64,000 nucleotides of DNA, from assembly GCF_000775915.1 (NCBI RefSeq), contig NZ_BBLT01000004.1, positions 186,001 through 250,000 of the forward strand. The letters run 5' to 3'. The notes under the pieces were generated by a model. It saw nothing but the letters and a program-made list of their open reading frames with translations. It did no database searches and was not told the origin of the DNA. Of this stretch, positions 52,969 through 63,030 are shown piece by piece (the first letter of the stretch is position 1; the number at the start of each line of letters is the position of its first letter). Source of the stretch: Sporocytophaga myxococcoides. GTDB lineage: Bacteria; Bacteroidota; Bacteroidia; Cytophagales; Cytophagaceae. Made by a program: the position numbers and the translations under genes.

Positions 52969-53113
52969 TAGAATAAATGCGGGAAGATAAATATTCCTTG
53001 ATACACACTAAGCTTAACTTAGTCAAAATCTAAAAATATTTACCTGTTTTTGTCCAACTAAGAATCTTGAAAAATTAAGTAAATACGCTTAATGCTAAAG
53101 TCGGACTCCAAAT

Positions 53114-54532
53114 TTATCTTACAGGTTGCAGATTAAATCGATCCGAAGCAAATTCCAACATAAACTGATAAGCTTCTTCATATTCGTTTTTAATAGTTCC
53201 TGCCAATATTGCTTCTCTAAGCTCGTCTTTAATATCTCCTACAACTTTCCCCGGAGTCAGATTAAATGTTTCCATAATAATCTCTCCGGTTATAACAGGT
53301 TTGAAATTTCTCAGCTTATCTTTTTCCTCAACTTCTTTTAATTTATGCTCTACAGAATTAAAGTTTGTGAGATACTTCTTAACCTTCACTTCATTTTTGG
53401 AAGTAATATCAGCACGGCACAATGTCATAAGTGCATCAATATCATCTCCTGCTTCAAATAACAACCTCCTCAGAGCGGAATCTGTAACATTTTCTTTAAC
53501 CAGTGCAATTGGTCTTAAATGGAGACGTACAAGTTTTTGCACAAACTTCATTTTTTCATTCAAAGGAAGCTTAAGCTTTCTGAAAATATGAGGGGTCATC
53601 CTCGCTCCTAATTCCTCATGGCCATGAAATGTCCAGCCGATCTTTTCGTCATATCTTTTGGTAGCCGGCTTTGCTATATCATGAAGAATAGCAGCCCATC
53701 TCAACCAAAGGTCATTGCTCTTTTCAGCAACATTATCCAACACCTGCAAGGTGTGATAAAAGTTATCTTTGTGTGCTCTGTTCCCAACAGATTCCACTCC
53801 TTGCAAATCTGTAAGTTCTTTAAAAATAATTTCCAGTAAACCACAATGATAGAGCAGTTTAAAACCATAAGAAGGCTTAGGGCTTAAAACAATTTTATTA
53901 AGTTCATCAGAAATTCTTTCGCAAGAGACAATATTGATCCTTTCCTTATTATCAATAATAGCCTGAAATGTATTGGGATCAATATCAAAGCCCAATTGGG
54001 TTGCAAACCTTACTGCCCTCATCATTCTGAGGGGATCATCAGAGAATGTAATACCCGGGTCAAGGGGAGTTTTAATTATTTTTCTCTTGAGGTCAGACAT
54101 TCCATTGAAAGGGTCCAGCAACTCACCATAGTTATTTTCATTTAAACTAATAGCAAGAGCATTTATGGTAAAGTCCCTCCTGTTCTGATCATCCTGTAAT
54201 GTTCCGTTTTCTACTACAGGTTTTCTTGAGTTCCTGCTATATGATTCTTTTCTGGCACCTACAAATTCAAGCTCTCCCTCATCCATCTTGATCATTGCGG
54301 TTCCAAAGTTTTTGAACACAACAACAGGAAGGTCTCCCATCTTTTGAGCCACTTTCTGAGCCAATGCTATACCACTACCTACACTAACTATATCAATATC
54401 TTTGGATGGTCTTTTCAGCAAAAGGTCTCTGACATAACCACCAATCACATAAGAATCAACTCCAAGTTCCCTGGAAGCTTCGGCAACAATATTGAATAAT
54501 TTGTTACCATTTAAAAGTTCTGAAAAATTCAT
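53114..54532 (-). CDS. CCA tRNA nucleotidyltransferase with HD domain
   Basis: 472 aa class II nucleotidyltransferase. Head motif [24 protein letters not shown] with the metal Asp pair, [13 protein letters not shown], and [18 protein letters not shown]. An HD phosphohydrolase-type domain follows ([39 protein letters not shown], about residues 250-350). It adds or repairs the CCA end of tRNAs. The HD domain may give a phosphatase or phosphodiesterase activity. Gap to Sua5 upstream is 19 bp, so the two form a tRNA-related operon. Confidence 0.93.
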   Translation of the reverse strand: MNFSELLNGNKLFNIVAEASRELGVDSYVIGGYVRDLLLKRPSKDIDIVSVGSGIALAQKVAQKMGDLPVVVFKNFGTAMIKMDEGELEFVGARKESYSRNSRKPVVENGTLQDDQNRRDFTINALAISLNENNYGELLDPFNGMSDLKRKIIKTPLDPGITFSDDPLRMMRAVRFATQLGFDIDPNTFQAIIDNKERINIVSCERISDELNKIVLSPKPSYGFKLLYHCGLLEIIFKELTDLQGVESVGNRAHKDNFYHTLQVLDNVAEKSNDLWLRWAAILHDIAKPATKRYDEKIGWTFHGHEELGARMTPHIFRKLKLPLNEKMKFVQKLVRLHLRPIALVKENVTDSALRRLLFEAGDDIDALMTLCRADITSKNEVKVKKYLTNFNSVEHKLKEVEEKDKLRNFKPVITGEIIMETFNLTPGKVVGDIKDELREAILAGTIKNEYEEAYQFMLEFASDRFNLQPVR

Positions 54533-54551
54533 TAAACGAATATTCTCCGGA

Positions 54552-55121
54552 TTATTTACGGATAAATTTTATTTCCCCATCAAGACCTAACTTCACAATG
54601 GTTGAAGGATTTGAAGTCATATTATTCCCATATTTGACATCTACTACAAAATCAGCCTGTTTCAGTACTGCTTCGTCAATACCTGCAAAATTCATTGGTG
54701 AAGGACTTCCACTAATATTGGCAGAAGTTGATACTAAAGGCTTTCTGAACTTTTTCAGCAGGGCATTGCAAAAATCATTTTTTATGAGCCTTATAGCTAT
54801 ACTTCCATCTTCACCAAGCAAATCCGGACTTACATTTTTACCTTTGGGATAAATTACTGTCAAGGGTCTTTCTGCAAAATCTACCAAATCCCATGCAATT
54901 TCAGGCACATTTACAACATAGTCATGTAACTGTCCTATATCATGAATCAGAACAATCATGGCTTTGGCATCCGGCCTTTTCTTTATATCATAAATTTTCC
55001 TGATTGCTTCAGTGTTCGTAGCATCGCAGCCTAACCCCCATATTGTATCTGCAGGATACACAATCACATTTCCCTTTTTTAACTGCTCAATACAGAGGTT
55101 AATCTCTTCCTCAGACTTCAT
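54552..55121 (-). CDS. L-threonylcarbamoyladenylate synthase (Sua5/YrdC/YciO family)
   Basis: 189 aa. It makes threonylcarbamoyl-AMP for the t6A modification of tRNA position 37. Motifs: [59 protein letters not shown] and [18 protein letters not shown]. It is of the short form without the Sua5 C-terminal domain. It is the first gene of a two-gene unit with the CCA enzyme. Confidence 0.94.
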   Translation of the reverse strand: MKSEEEINLCIEQLKKGNVIVYPADTIWGLGCDATNTEAIRKIYDIKKRPDAKAMIVLIHDIGQLHDYVVNVPEIAWDLVDFAERPLTVIYPKGKNVSPDLLGEDGSIAIRLIKNDFCNALLKKFRKPLVSTSANISGSPSPMNFAGIDEAVLKQADFVVDVKYGNNMTSNPSTIVKLGLDGEIKFIRK

Positions 55122-55292
55122 TTAGGTTATTTTTGATTAGTGATTTTTCTCAAAGATAGACAGTAATTACAAATTTAAAGACTAACATCTCCTATTACTC
55201 CTTATTTTCTGATCGTTTTTTTTAAAAATATACTGGAACACAAGTCTTCAAGAAATCTACTTTAGAAAACATTCATATTTTCCCAAAAGTAT

Positions 55293-56354
55293 TTAAAACT
55301 TAGGACAAGGAATAACCATATCTTTCCTTCTGATTATTTTCCTGGTTTTAAAAACATACGACAATGAAAATTCATGTGCTCCTGCTGTCTTTGTAGCAGT
55401 TAAGCTAGAAATGGTCAGATCGTAACTGTATCCTATCCCCCATCTGTCTGTCCGCACTCCCACCATTACTACAACTGCATCGTGATTGAAATTCTCCTGA
55501 TTATATCGTTTAAAAGGTATTCCTCTGTACCAAAGTCCTGTAACAACAGGCTCATAACATACATACAAACCAAGATCAAGCTGATCGAAATCCTCCTGAT
55601 GCTTATATACAAAAGTCGGAGAAATGCTTCTTTCTTTTTGTTCTCCATATTTTTTTTTGTGTACCCCTTCTTTCAAAAAAAATTTTACACCACCGTGTAC
55701 TGTCGTTTTTATGGGAAGTTTATTTCCACCTGTATTCAATGACTGATCCGGCTGATTAATATGACTGGATGCCATTCCCATCCAGAATTTATTATTATAG
55801 AATAAAAAACCTGCTCCAAAGTCAAAGTAATTAACACTTGAACTTTTGCCTGCTACATTATAGGGAATTCCGGAAACTCCATCAAGCTGACTTCCGAATG
55901 TAAGGTTATAATAATCAATACTTCTTGAAACATATCCAAATTGAATTCCTGGTCTGAAAACCAGTTTGCTTGAAAGATTTACACGAAAGGAATACATTCC
56001 GTTTATGGAGGCTGATTTTAATGCTCCCTCTCCTGCTTTGTCCAGCATTGCCATTAGCCCAACACCACTTCTGAACTTTTCAAAATTATGATCTAACGAT
56101 GCTGCATAAGTAATAAAAGGCTTTGGGAGGTTCACCCATTGATACCTGTTGTTAAACATCGCCCTGCTTTCATGTGTGGCACCGGCAAAAGCAGGATTGA
56201 GATATAAAGGTGCAGCATAATATTGGGAAAACTGAGGGTCCTGAGCATACACATAGTTAGATAAGCTTAAAGCCAAAAGCATAAAGCGAAAAGCGAAAAG
56301 CTTAAAGTTTAAAGTGGAAAACTTAGAGCTCAAAAATATATGAGCAATTGACAT
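55293..56354 (-). CDS. PorP/SprF-family type IX secretion membrane protein
   Basis: 353 aa. Signature DPQFSQYYAAPLYLNPAFAGATHESRAMFNNRYQW after the signal peptide, then outer-membrane barrel strands (GVGLMAMLDKAGEGALKSASINGMYSFRV, DFGAGFLFYNNKFWMGMASSHINQPDQS, WGIGYSYDLTISSL). PorP/SprF proteins work with the T9SS to export and anchor large adhesins with gliding-motility C-terminal domains. The partner is the gene upstream (56558-61081). Residues about 12-30 are encoded by a degenerate 7-bp repeat array (56265-56320). The signal-peptide start may be at the first Met or at Met25 (LLALSLSNYVYAQ), so the true start is uncertain. Confidence 0.92.
   Translation of the reverse strand: MSIAHIFLSSKFSTLNFKLFAFRFMLLALSLSNYVYAQDPQFSQYYAAPLYLNPAFAGATHESRAMFNNRYQWVNLPKPFITYAASLDHNFEKFRSGVGLMAMLDKAGEGALKSASINGMYSFRVNLSSKLVFRPGIQFGYVSRSIDYYNLTFGSQLDGVSGIPYNVAGKSSSVNYFDFGAGFLFYNNKFWMGMASSHINQPDQSLNTGGNKLPIKTTVHGGVKFFLKEGVHKKKYGEQKERSISPTFVYKHQEDFDQLDLGLYVCYEPVVTGLWYRGIPFKRYNQENFNHDAVVVMVGVRTDRWGIGYSYDLTISSLTATKTAGAHEFSLSYVFKTRKIIRRKDMVIPCPKF
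56265..56320. repeat. Degenerate 7-bp tandem repeat inside a coding region
   Basis: Eight heptads in a row: GCTTAAA, GCCAAAA, GCATAAA, GCGAAAA twice, GCTTAAA, GTTTAAA, GTGGAAA. On the minus strand they encode the N-terminus of the PorP/SprF-like protein. Another array in inverse orientation is at 56524. Confidence 0.7.
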
Positions 56355-56523
56355 TATATCGCTTTGGTTTTATTGTTTTTTTTAAATAAGGTGAAGTTAC
56401 GTACAACTTAAAAGACCTCATCTTTAATCATTTTCCGTAAGCTTTCAGTGTAGATTTCAGTTTTAATCACCAACCTTTAGGTCTTTATTAAAACCTTAAT
56501 CACCATGATTATTTATACTTTTT

Positions 56524-56555
56524 ACTTTAAGCTTTCAACTTTAAGCTTTAAGCTC
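56524..56555. repeat. Degenerate 7-bp tandem repeat abutting a stop codon
   Basis: ACTTTAA, GCTTTCA, ACTTTAA, GCTTTAA in tandem. It ends two bases before the stop codon of the giant PKD gene at 56558. Inverse to the array at 56265. Confidence 0.65.
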
Positions 56556-56557
56556 CA

Positions 56558-59500
56558 TTACCATATCAAAGTAACATCACCGGCATATTCCTTCACCTTT
56601 CCACTTGGCATTTTCACCTTAATCCTATACACATATACATCTTCCGGGCAAAGCTGATTTTTATAGTACCCATCCCATCCTATTGAAGAATCTTTTGTTT
56701 CAAAAAGCATCTCTCCCCATTTATTATAAATACTCATATAAAAATCAGTAACATCATGTAGGCGCGGATAAAAGACTTCATTCAATCCATTTCCATCTTT
56801 TCGCCCGCCACTCGAACCTCCATGGTTGGGTGTAAAGGCATTTGGAATTTCAATTGAACCGCCTTCTTCAGCAAATGCTGCATCATCCAATTCATAGCTA
56901 TTCACACATCCGAATTCATTTTCAGCTAAAAGTTTTACTTTATACCTGCCTGGTGTTTGATATATATGCAATGGACTCACCTCTTCAGAAAAAGATTGAT
57001 CTCCAAAATCCCATGTAAACTTGATAGCATTTTTAGATTTATTATTAAAAAAAATCGGATCGGGTATAAAAACAACCTTAGGCTGAGATACAAAATAAGC
57101 GTCCGGAACAGGTCTTACGTATATGATTGAATCTTTCATAAGATAATTTTCGCCCCCCTTACCTTTCGCCAAAAGTCTTACAGAATAAACTCCAGGAAAT
57201 TCATAATTATGCTTTGGATTTTTCAATTCTGAAGTCTCACCATCCCCAAACTCCCATAAATATTGCTCCGCAAATTTAGATGTATTGTTAAAAGAAATCT
57301 CCAAAGGCAAACACCCTTCTCCTTCTCCAGTGAAATTAACAATCGGAGAAGTTGCCAACACATTGATATCTTTCGTTAAAGAGCTTGTGCATTTTCCTGT
57401 ATTTATAAAAAGAGTCAACTTGTAGTTGCCATAAAAACCATAATAGTGAACCTGAGGATCTCTTAAACCGGATGTATTTCCATCTCCAAAATCCCATTTA
57501 ATATCAAAGTTTCCGGCAACAGTATTATTAGTTATATAAATGGCAGAATCAGGTAATTGAATAGTGTTTGAGGTTACTGTAAAATTTGCTTCAGGACCAG
57601 CCCAGATTGAAACAGACTTTGTTACTTCTGCCTCACAATTGTGTACTGACTTAACTTTTAGAATTACATTAAATACAGTATCCTCTGCGTATGGATTCTG
57701 GAAAATGTGAACAGGAGAAGTTTCTAGAGAAGTACTTCCATCCCCAAAATCCCAGGTGTAATTTGATATTAATGAACCTGATGGTGCAAACTTTGTTTTG
57801 AAAGGACTGCATCCTTCCATTTCTCCCACAAAATCAGGAAAAACTTCAGGAAAAACAGAAATCTTTCTGATCATAGTATCTGCACAGTTATTAGCAGTTC
57901 CTGAAATCAGCTTCACATAGAACTCTTTAATTAAACCTGTTTTATTTTCATATACATGGGTAACATCTCCAAATAAAGTATCCAGCAATATACCATCTCC
58001 AAAATCCCATTTATACCATCCTGCCTTCTGACTGTTATTGGAAAAGCTTACAGACAAAGGACTACACCCAAAGGAAACAGATTCACTAAAATCAGCTTCA
58101 GGTTTGGGATGTACAATTACTGTGTCATAGACTGTTGAAGAGCAATTAAATGAAGATAGGGCATTCAGAGAGATCCTAAATAAAGTATCCTTATCAGTAA
58201 TATTGTTAAAAACATGTGTTGGTGTAGATGCAGAAGATTTAAAACCATCACCGAAATCCCAGTCAAACTTATATTGTGCTCCTCCAGAAGACAAACCCAC
58301 GATAAGCGGATGACAACCTTCCTTAGGTTTGGCTTCGATCTTGAATTCCGGCTCAGGATATACAATTATAGTTTTACTTTTTTCTAAAAAACAACCATGA
58401 TCTGTAATAGCTCTGATGGATATGGATTCATCTTTTACTATACCTGTCTTGTTTACAAAAGTATGATTAAACTCCATTGAAGAGACAATAGTATCCTTAC
58501 CCTCAATCGTCCATTTAAAGGAAGACGCTAAAGATGAATTATTTGACAGTTTTATACTGGATGGGCTGCACTGAGGAATTGAAGGAGTGTACAAAAAATC
58601 AGCTACAGGAGACGGATAAACAGTAACATTTCGAATTAACGTATCCATACATCCCTTATCGGATTTGGCAATAAGTTTCAATGGAAATTTCAAACTATCA
58701 TCCCCTTTATTTAAATAAGTATGAAAGATAGTATCTAAGTTATCTGACGTAAACAGTCCTGGCGAACCATCCCCAAAACTCCATTCGTAGGCGCTGGTAT
58801 TTTGTGATTTGTTAGCAATTTTAACATCAAATGGAGCGCACCCCTTCCACTTATCTGACTCAAAAGAAGGAACCGGCAATGGTGAGACAATAGTATAAAC
58901 TGTATCCTTCCTCTTACAGACATCTGTAGCTGCCTCAATAATCACTTCATAAGTACCGGGAGTATTATATAAATGACCAGGCTGCTTTACAGAAGCACTC
59001 CCTCCATCTCCGAAGGTCCAGGACCAGGATGTTATCTCAGTTCCCGGAGTATATGGGCTAAGATATTTTGCGGGAATAGGTCTTTCAAAAGTCCCATCCG
59101 GTAATTGCCAGCCAACTGATAAATGATCATCCAGATTACTTTCCTTATGAAGTGCTTCTATGTAATACCTTTGGTTTGCTTTTAGAAAGACAGGTAAAGA
59201 TTGCTGAGAAATATATCTGTTCCACTGCCTCAAAGTGGTAGTTCCGGATACATAAGCAATTTTTGTTTTATCTGAAACTTTTGAACTGGAACTAAGCCAG
59301 AGTTCAGAATCTCCATTGCTTGAGATCCAGAATGTATAAATACCATCAGATGGAGGACAAATAAATCCATGAATTCTGGAGCCGTAATTATCTCCGATAT
59401 TCACAGGCCCCTCAAAATAATCTGTAAGTAAAGAAGTTGAGGAAGGCTTATCCGGAAAATTTGCATGAGAAGTAAGTCTTACTACAGTAGCTGCGCCTGT

Positions 59501-61081
59501 AATATTATCCCATTGTTCTCTCAATATTGATCCAGAGGCACAAGGTACTGCAGGCAATAAATCGGATAAGTTTTTAAACTTACTAATATTCCCCTGGCAT
59601 ACAGGATCTGAGGACACATTAAATGAAATATCCGGAGGTACGATAACAGCAGCAGTTCTTTCTGCACTACAGTTTAGGTTGTTATGTACTATTAATCGGA
59701 CACTATAATAACCTGGATCGAAGTCAATAGTCCAGGGGCCAGGACCAGTCTGAGTTATTCCATTTCCAAAATCCCATGTATAAGAAGATGCTCCGATCGA
59801 CGCATTATTAAACAAGACAGAGGCCTTTCCACAACTTGTAGGTTTAACAAAAGTAAAATTGGCTTGAGGAATCCCAACAACAGATATTACAGAGACAGAA
59901 GTATCAGAACAGCCAAGGGCTTTATCCTGAATGGAAGCCAACTGGACCGTATACTTTCCTGCAGCACTGTATTGATGGAAAAGAGTAGGATTATTATTTT
60001 CAATCCAACCCGTTCCATCACCGAAATTCCATCTAAATCTGTTTCCACCGCCTGTTGAGCTATTTTGAAATAATACTGAATCCCCTGCACAAATATCAGT
60101 AGATGAAGTGGTAAATTGAGAAACAGGAGGATCAATAATTTCTACTTTCATAGAGGTCTGACTAACCCCGCAAAAGTTGGAATCAAGAAGTGTGATATTA
60201 AAAGTGGCACCTGGCACTCCGGTAATGAATGCCTTAAGGGATCTGTTTATGGGAGAAGCCTGAAGCCAGGAAGTTGAAATACCTAAATCAGCCGATTCCC
60301 ATTTTATTTTCCTGGCCTGTTTATTATTACAGTTATATTTAGAAACATCTTTAAAAACCACTGAATCTGCCCCGCAAATTTGTTTCACAGAAGCACTGAT
60401 AATAGCCGAATCAGTATCCCAAAAATTAAATGGGCCATAACTTGCAAATGAGGCATCACACAAACCCGTGGCAGTGAGTCGGACAATCATATTGCAACTG
60501 GACGTTCCTTTTTGATAAGTATGTGACATTACCTGTCCTGCATTGGAAGCATCTGTTACATCTTTAGTCCCATCTCCCCAAGACCATTCGAACTTTGTAA
60601 AAGGAGAAGTATTGGTGGAAGTATTTTTAAATGAAAGAATATTGGGTGCACAGGTACTTGCTCCTATGGTAGGAGGCAAAGCTGCTGCTCCCGCTTTTCG
60701 GTCATTAATAAAGGTACCTTTTATTGTTTTTATAGTGCAACCTGTTTTCTTCTCCGTAAGTGTTATTGAAAATTTCCCCAAACCGAATGAGTGAGAAAGT
60801 ACTGTATTGGAAGGCCAGAGTGTACCTGATATGGGCGCAGAACCATCACCAAAATCAATGGTATAATTTTCAATATCACGAGGAGACATCAACTCCAGAT
60901 TATATATATCCGGATCAGTTTCGTTATCGATACAATTGACCCATGTCTGGGAAGAGGAAGGATTTGCGAAAGTTAAATCATATAACTCTGGTAAAGGACA
61001 TTGAGCCAAGACTTCAAATGAATCCAGACTCAATAAAAATAAAATACAGATTTTCCAGGTAAATGATATCTTTTCACGCAT
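56558..61081 (-). CDS. Giant secreted PKD/PA14 protein with gliding-motility C-terminal domain
   Basis: 1507 aa cell-surface or secreted protein. Signal peptide (residues 1-26, SLDSFEVLAQ). About a dozen PKD-type repeats carry the DFGDG/WGDG/FGNG loop, from YTIDFGDG near residue 75 to FTWDFGDQ near 1360. A PA14-like domain is inserted at about 510-680 (LTDYFEGPVNIGDNYGSRIHGFICPPSDGIYTFWISSNGDSELWL). The end (residues about 1420-1507: IPNAFTPN, DVTDFYMSIYNKWGEMLFET, DVYVYRIKVKMPSGKVKEYAGDVTLI) is the gliding-motility-type B C-terminal domain that directs type IX secretion. A PorP/SprF gene lies 203 bp downstream. Likely an adhesin or carbohydrate-binding surface protein. Confidence 0.93.
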   Translation of the reverse strand: MREKISFTWKICILFLLSLDSFEVLAQCPLPELYDLTFANPSSSQTWVNCIDNETDPDIYNLELMSPRDIENYTIDFGDGSAPISGTLWPSNTVLSHSFGLGKFSITLTEKKTGCTIKTIKGTFINDRKAGAAALPPTIGASTCAPNILSFKNTSTNTSPFTKFEWSWGDGTKDVTDASNAGQVMSHTYQKGTSSCNMIVRLTATGLCDASFASYGPFNFWDTDSAIISASVKQICGADSVVFKDVSKYNCNNKQARKIKWESADLGISTSWLQASPINRSLKAFITGVPGATFNITLLDSNFCGVSQTSMKVEIIDPPVSQFTTSSTDICAGDSVLFQNSSTGGGNRFRWNFGDGTGWIENNNPTLFHQYSAAGKYTVQLASIQDKALGCSDTSVSVISVVGIPQANFTFVKPTSCGKASVLFNNASIGASSYTWDFGNGITQTGPGPWTIDFDPGYYSVRLIVHNNLNCSAERTAAVIVPPDISFNVSSDPVCQGNISKFKNLSDLLPAVPCASGSILREQWDNITGAATVVRLTSHANFPDKPSSTSLLTDYFEGPVNIGDNYGSRIHGFICPPSDGIYTFWISSNGDSELWLSSSSKVSDKTKIAYVSGTTTLRQWNRYISQQSLPVFLKANQRYYIEALHKESNLDDHLSVGWQLPDGTFERPIPAKYLSPYTPGTEITSWSWTFGDGGSASVKQPGHLYNTPGTYEVIIEAATDVCKRKDTVYTIVSPLPVPSFESDKWKGCAPFDVKIANKSQNTSAYEWSFGDGSPGLFTSDNLDTIFHTYLNKGDDSLKFPLKLIAKSDKGCMDTLIRNVTVYPSPVADFLYTPSIPQCSPSSIKLSNNSSLASSFKWTIEGKDTIVSSMEFNHTFVNKTGIVKDESISIRAITDHGCFLEKSKTIIVYPEPEFKIEAKPKEGCHPLIVGLSSGGAQYKFDWDFGDGFKSSASTPTHVFNNITDKDTLFRISLNALSSFNCSSTVYDTVIVHPKPEADFSESVSFGCSPLSVSFSNNSQKAGWYKWDFGDGILLDTLFGDVTHVYENKTGLIKEFYVKLISGTANNCADTMIRKISVFPEVFPDFVGEMEGCSPFKTKFAPSGSLISNYTWDFGDGSTSLETSPVHIFQNPYAEDTVFNVILKVKSVHNCEAEVTKSVSIWAGPEANFTVTSNTIQLPDSAIYITNNTVAGNFDIKWDFGDGNTSGLRDPQVHYYGFYGNYKLTLFINTGKCTSSLTKDINVLATSPIVNFTGEGEGCLPLEISFNNTSKFAEQYLWEFGDGETSELKNPKHNYEFPGVYSVRLLAKGKGGENYLMKDSIIYVRPVPDAYFVSQPKVVFIPDPIFFNNKSKNAIKFTWDFGDQSFSEEVSPLHIYQTPGRYKVKLLAENEFGCVNSYELDDAAFAEEGGSIEIPNAFTPNHGGSSGGRKDGNGLNEVFYPRLHDVTDFYMSIYNKWGEMLFETKDSSIGWDGYYKNQLCPEDVYVYRIKVKMPSGKVKEYAGDVTLIW

Positions 61082-61319
61082 AAATACAATCCCAACTGTT
61101 ATAATTTATCCAATAAACAATTGATCAGGTGTGCCTTATTTGCAGAAAACAACTTCACAAGATAATCAAAAAGTGATAATGATAGAACTTATTTTGACAG
61201 ATTTCCATTTCCAAGAGGTGGATTCATGGTATACCCTTATTAAAGTTTCACATTCTTAGCTTTTCAAAAAAATAATACACAAAAAAGGGGATTTGTATAA
61301 ATTTATAAGACGAAACATA

Positions 61320-61327
61320 TACCTTTG
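61320..61327 (+). promoter_or_regulatory. Candidate -7 box for pyrG
   Basis: TACCTTTG matches TAnnTTTG, 35 bp before the pyrG start codon. The nearest TTG upstream is too far (24 bases) for the normal -33 spacing. Confidence 0.4.
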
Positions 61328-61362
61328 TATCCCATAAGTAAAATAGAGTCTTTTTAGTACTT

Positions 61363-62994
61363 ATGGCTTCTGCTAAATATATCTTTGTAACAGGAGGGGT
61401 AACCTCATCATTAGGAAAAGGAATAATCTCCGCATCTCTTGCGAAACTGCTTCAGTCCAGAGGGTTTTCCGTCACTATTCAAAAATTTGATCCCTATATA
61501 AATATAGATCCGGGGACTCTTAACCCTTATGAGCATGGCGAATGCTATGTAACTGAGGATGGAGCTGAAACAGATCTGGATCTGGGTCACTATGAAAGAT
61601 TTTTGAATATCAACACTTCTCAGGCAAACAATGTCACTACAGGAAGAATTTACCATAATGTAATTTCGAAAGAAAGAGAAGGTGCATTCTTAGGAAAAAC
61701 CGTTCAGGTTATTCCTCACATTACAGATGAGATCAAGAGAAATTTTCTTGCCTTAGGAGAAAAAGGAAACTATGATATAGTTATTACAGAAATAGGCGGA
61801 TGCGTAGGCGATATTGAGTCTCTTCCTTTTATAGAAGCTGTAAGACAATTAAGATGGGATCTTGGTCCACATGATACGCTTGTGATCCACCTTACCCTGG
61901 TTCCGTTCCTTAAAACAGCAGGAGAATTAAAAACCAAGCCAACTCAACACTCTGTAAAACAACTCTCTGAATCAGGAATTCAGCCGGATATATTAGTTTG
62001 CCGTTCAGAGCATCCAATTCCTGCTGAAATCAGAAAAAAGCTTGCCCTTTTCTGCAACGTAAATGTAAACTCAGTTATTGAATCTCTTGATGCTGAAACG
62101 ATTTACGATGTTCCTTTATTAATGAAAAAGGAAAAACTGGACGAAAGAGTGTTAACCAAGCTGAAACTTCCACATAAAGGAGAAGCTCAAATCGACACCT
62201 GGAAAGATTTTCTCGGAAAGCTGAAAAATACTACCCATGAAGTACAGATTGGTCTTGTAGGAAAATATGTAGAATTACCTGATGCTTATAAATCTATTGC
62301 TGAAGCATTTGTACATTCGGGAGCAGAAAATGAATGTAAGGTAAAAATTAAATGGATTCAGTCTGAACACCTTACTGCCGAAACTATTCCTTCTGTTTTA
62401 GGTAATCTTGATGGAATACTGGTAGCACCAGGTTTTGGAGAAAGAGGAATTGAAGGAAAAATTCAAGCGGTAAAATTTGCCAGAGAAAATCACATTCCAT
62501 TCTTCGGTATATGTCTTGGTATGCAATGTGCAGCTATCGAATTTGCCAGAAATGTGGTTGGTATAAAAGATGCTGCATCTGCCGAATTGGACAAAAAGAC
62601 CCCTAACCCGGTTATTGATATGATGGAATCTCAGAAAAATGTTACGAAAAAAGGCGGAACTATGAGATTGGGAGCCTATCCATGCGAATTAACTAAGGGA
62701 AGTAAAGCGCATCATATCTATGGTAAATCTAAAATTACCGAAAGACACCGACACAGATATGAATTTAACAACAAGTATCTGAAACAGTTTGAAAAAGCTG
62801 GTATGATTGCTTCCGGAATAAATCCGGATACTGGCCTGGTAGAAATTATTGAATTAAAGGATCACAGATTTTATATAGGTACACAGTTCCACCCAGAGCT
62901 GAAAAGTACAGTATTAAATCCACATCCGCTGTTTGTTAAATTTGTAAAAGCAGCCATTGAATTTTCAAAAGAAAAAGAGTCTAAAACAGAATAA
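61363..62994 (+). CDS. pyrG: CTP synthase
   Basis: 543 aa. It aminates UTP to CTP using glutamine and ATP. The synthetase domain has [26 protein letters not shown] (P-loop), [40 protein letters not shown] and [23 protein letters not shown]. The glutaminase domain has [33 protein letters not shown], the catalytic Cys in [18 protein letters not shown], and the final GTQFHPEL. It lies 36 bp upstream of yidC, so the two are probably one unit. Confidence 0.97.
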   Translation: MASAKYIFVTGGVTSSLGKGIISASLAKLLQSRGFSVTIQKFDPYINIDPGTLNPYEHGECYVTEDGAETDLDLGHYERFLNINTSQANNVTTGRIYHNVISKEREGAFLGKTVQVIPHITDEIKRNFLALGEKGNYDIVITEIGGCVGDIESLPFIEAVRQLRWDLGPHDTLVIHLTLVPFLKTAGELKTKPTQHSVKQLSESGIQPDILVCRSEHPIPAEIRKKLALFCNVNVNSVIESLDAETIYDVPLLMKKEKLDERVLTKLKLPHKGEAQIDTWKDFLGKLKNTTHEVQIGLVGKYVELPDAYKSIAEAFVHSGAENECKVKIKWIQSEHLTAETIPSVLGNLDGILVAPGFGERGIEGKIQAVKFARENHIPFFGICLGMQCAAIEFARNVVGIKDAASAELDKKTPNPVIDMMESQKNVTKKGGTMRLGAYPCELTKGSKAHHIYGKSKITERHRHRYEFNNKYLKQFEKAGMIASGINPDTGLVEIIELKDHRFYIGTQFHPELKSTVLNPHPLFVKFVKAAIEFSKEKESKTE

Positions 62995-63030
62995 TAACTG
63001 AAAATATTTTTAGATAATTAATAATTTAAG

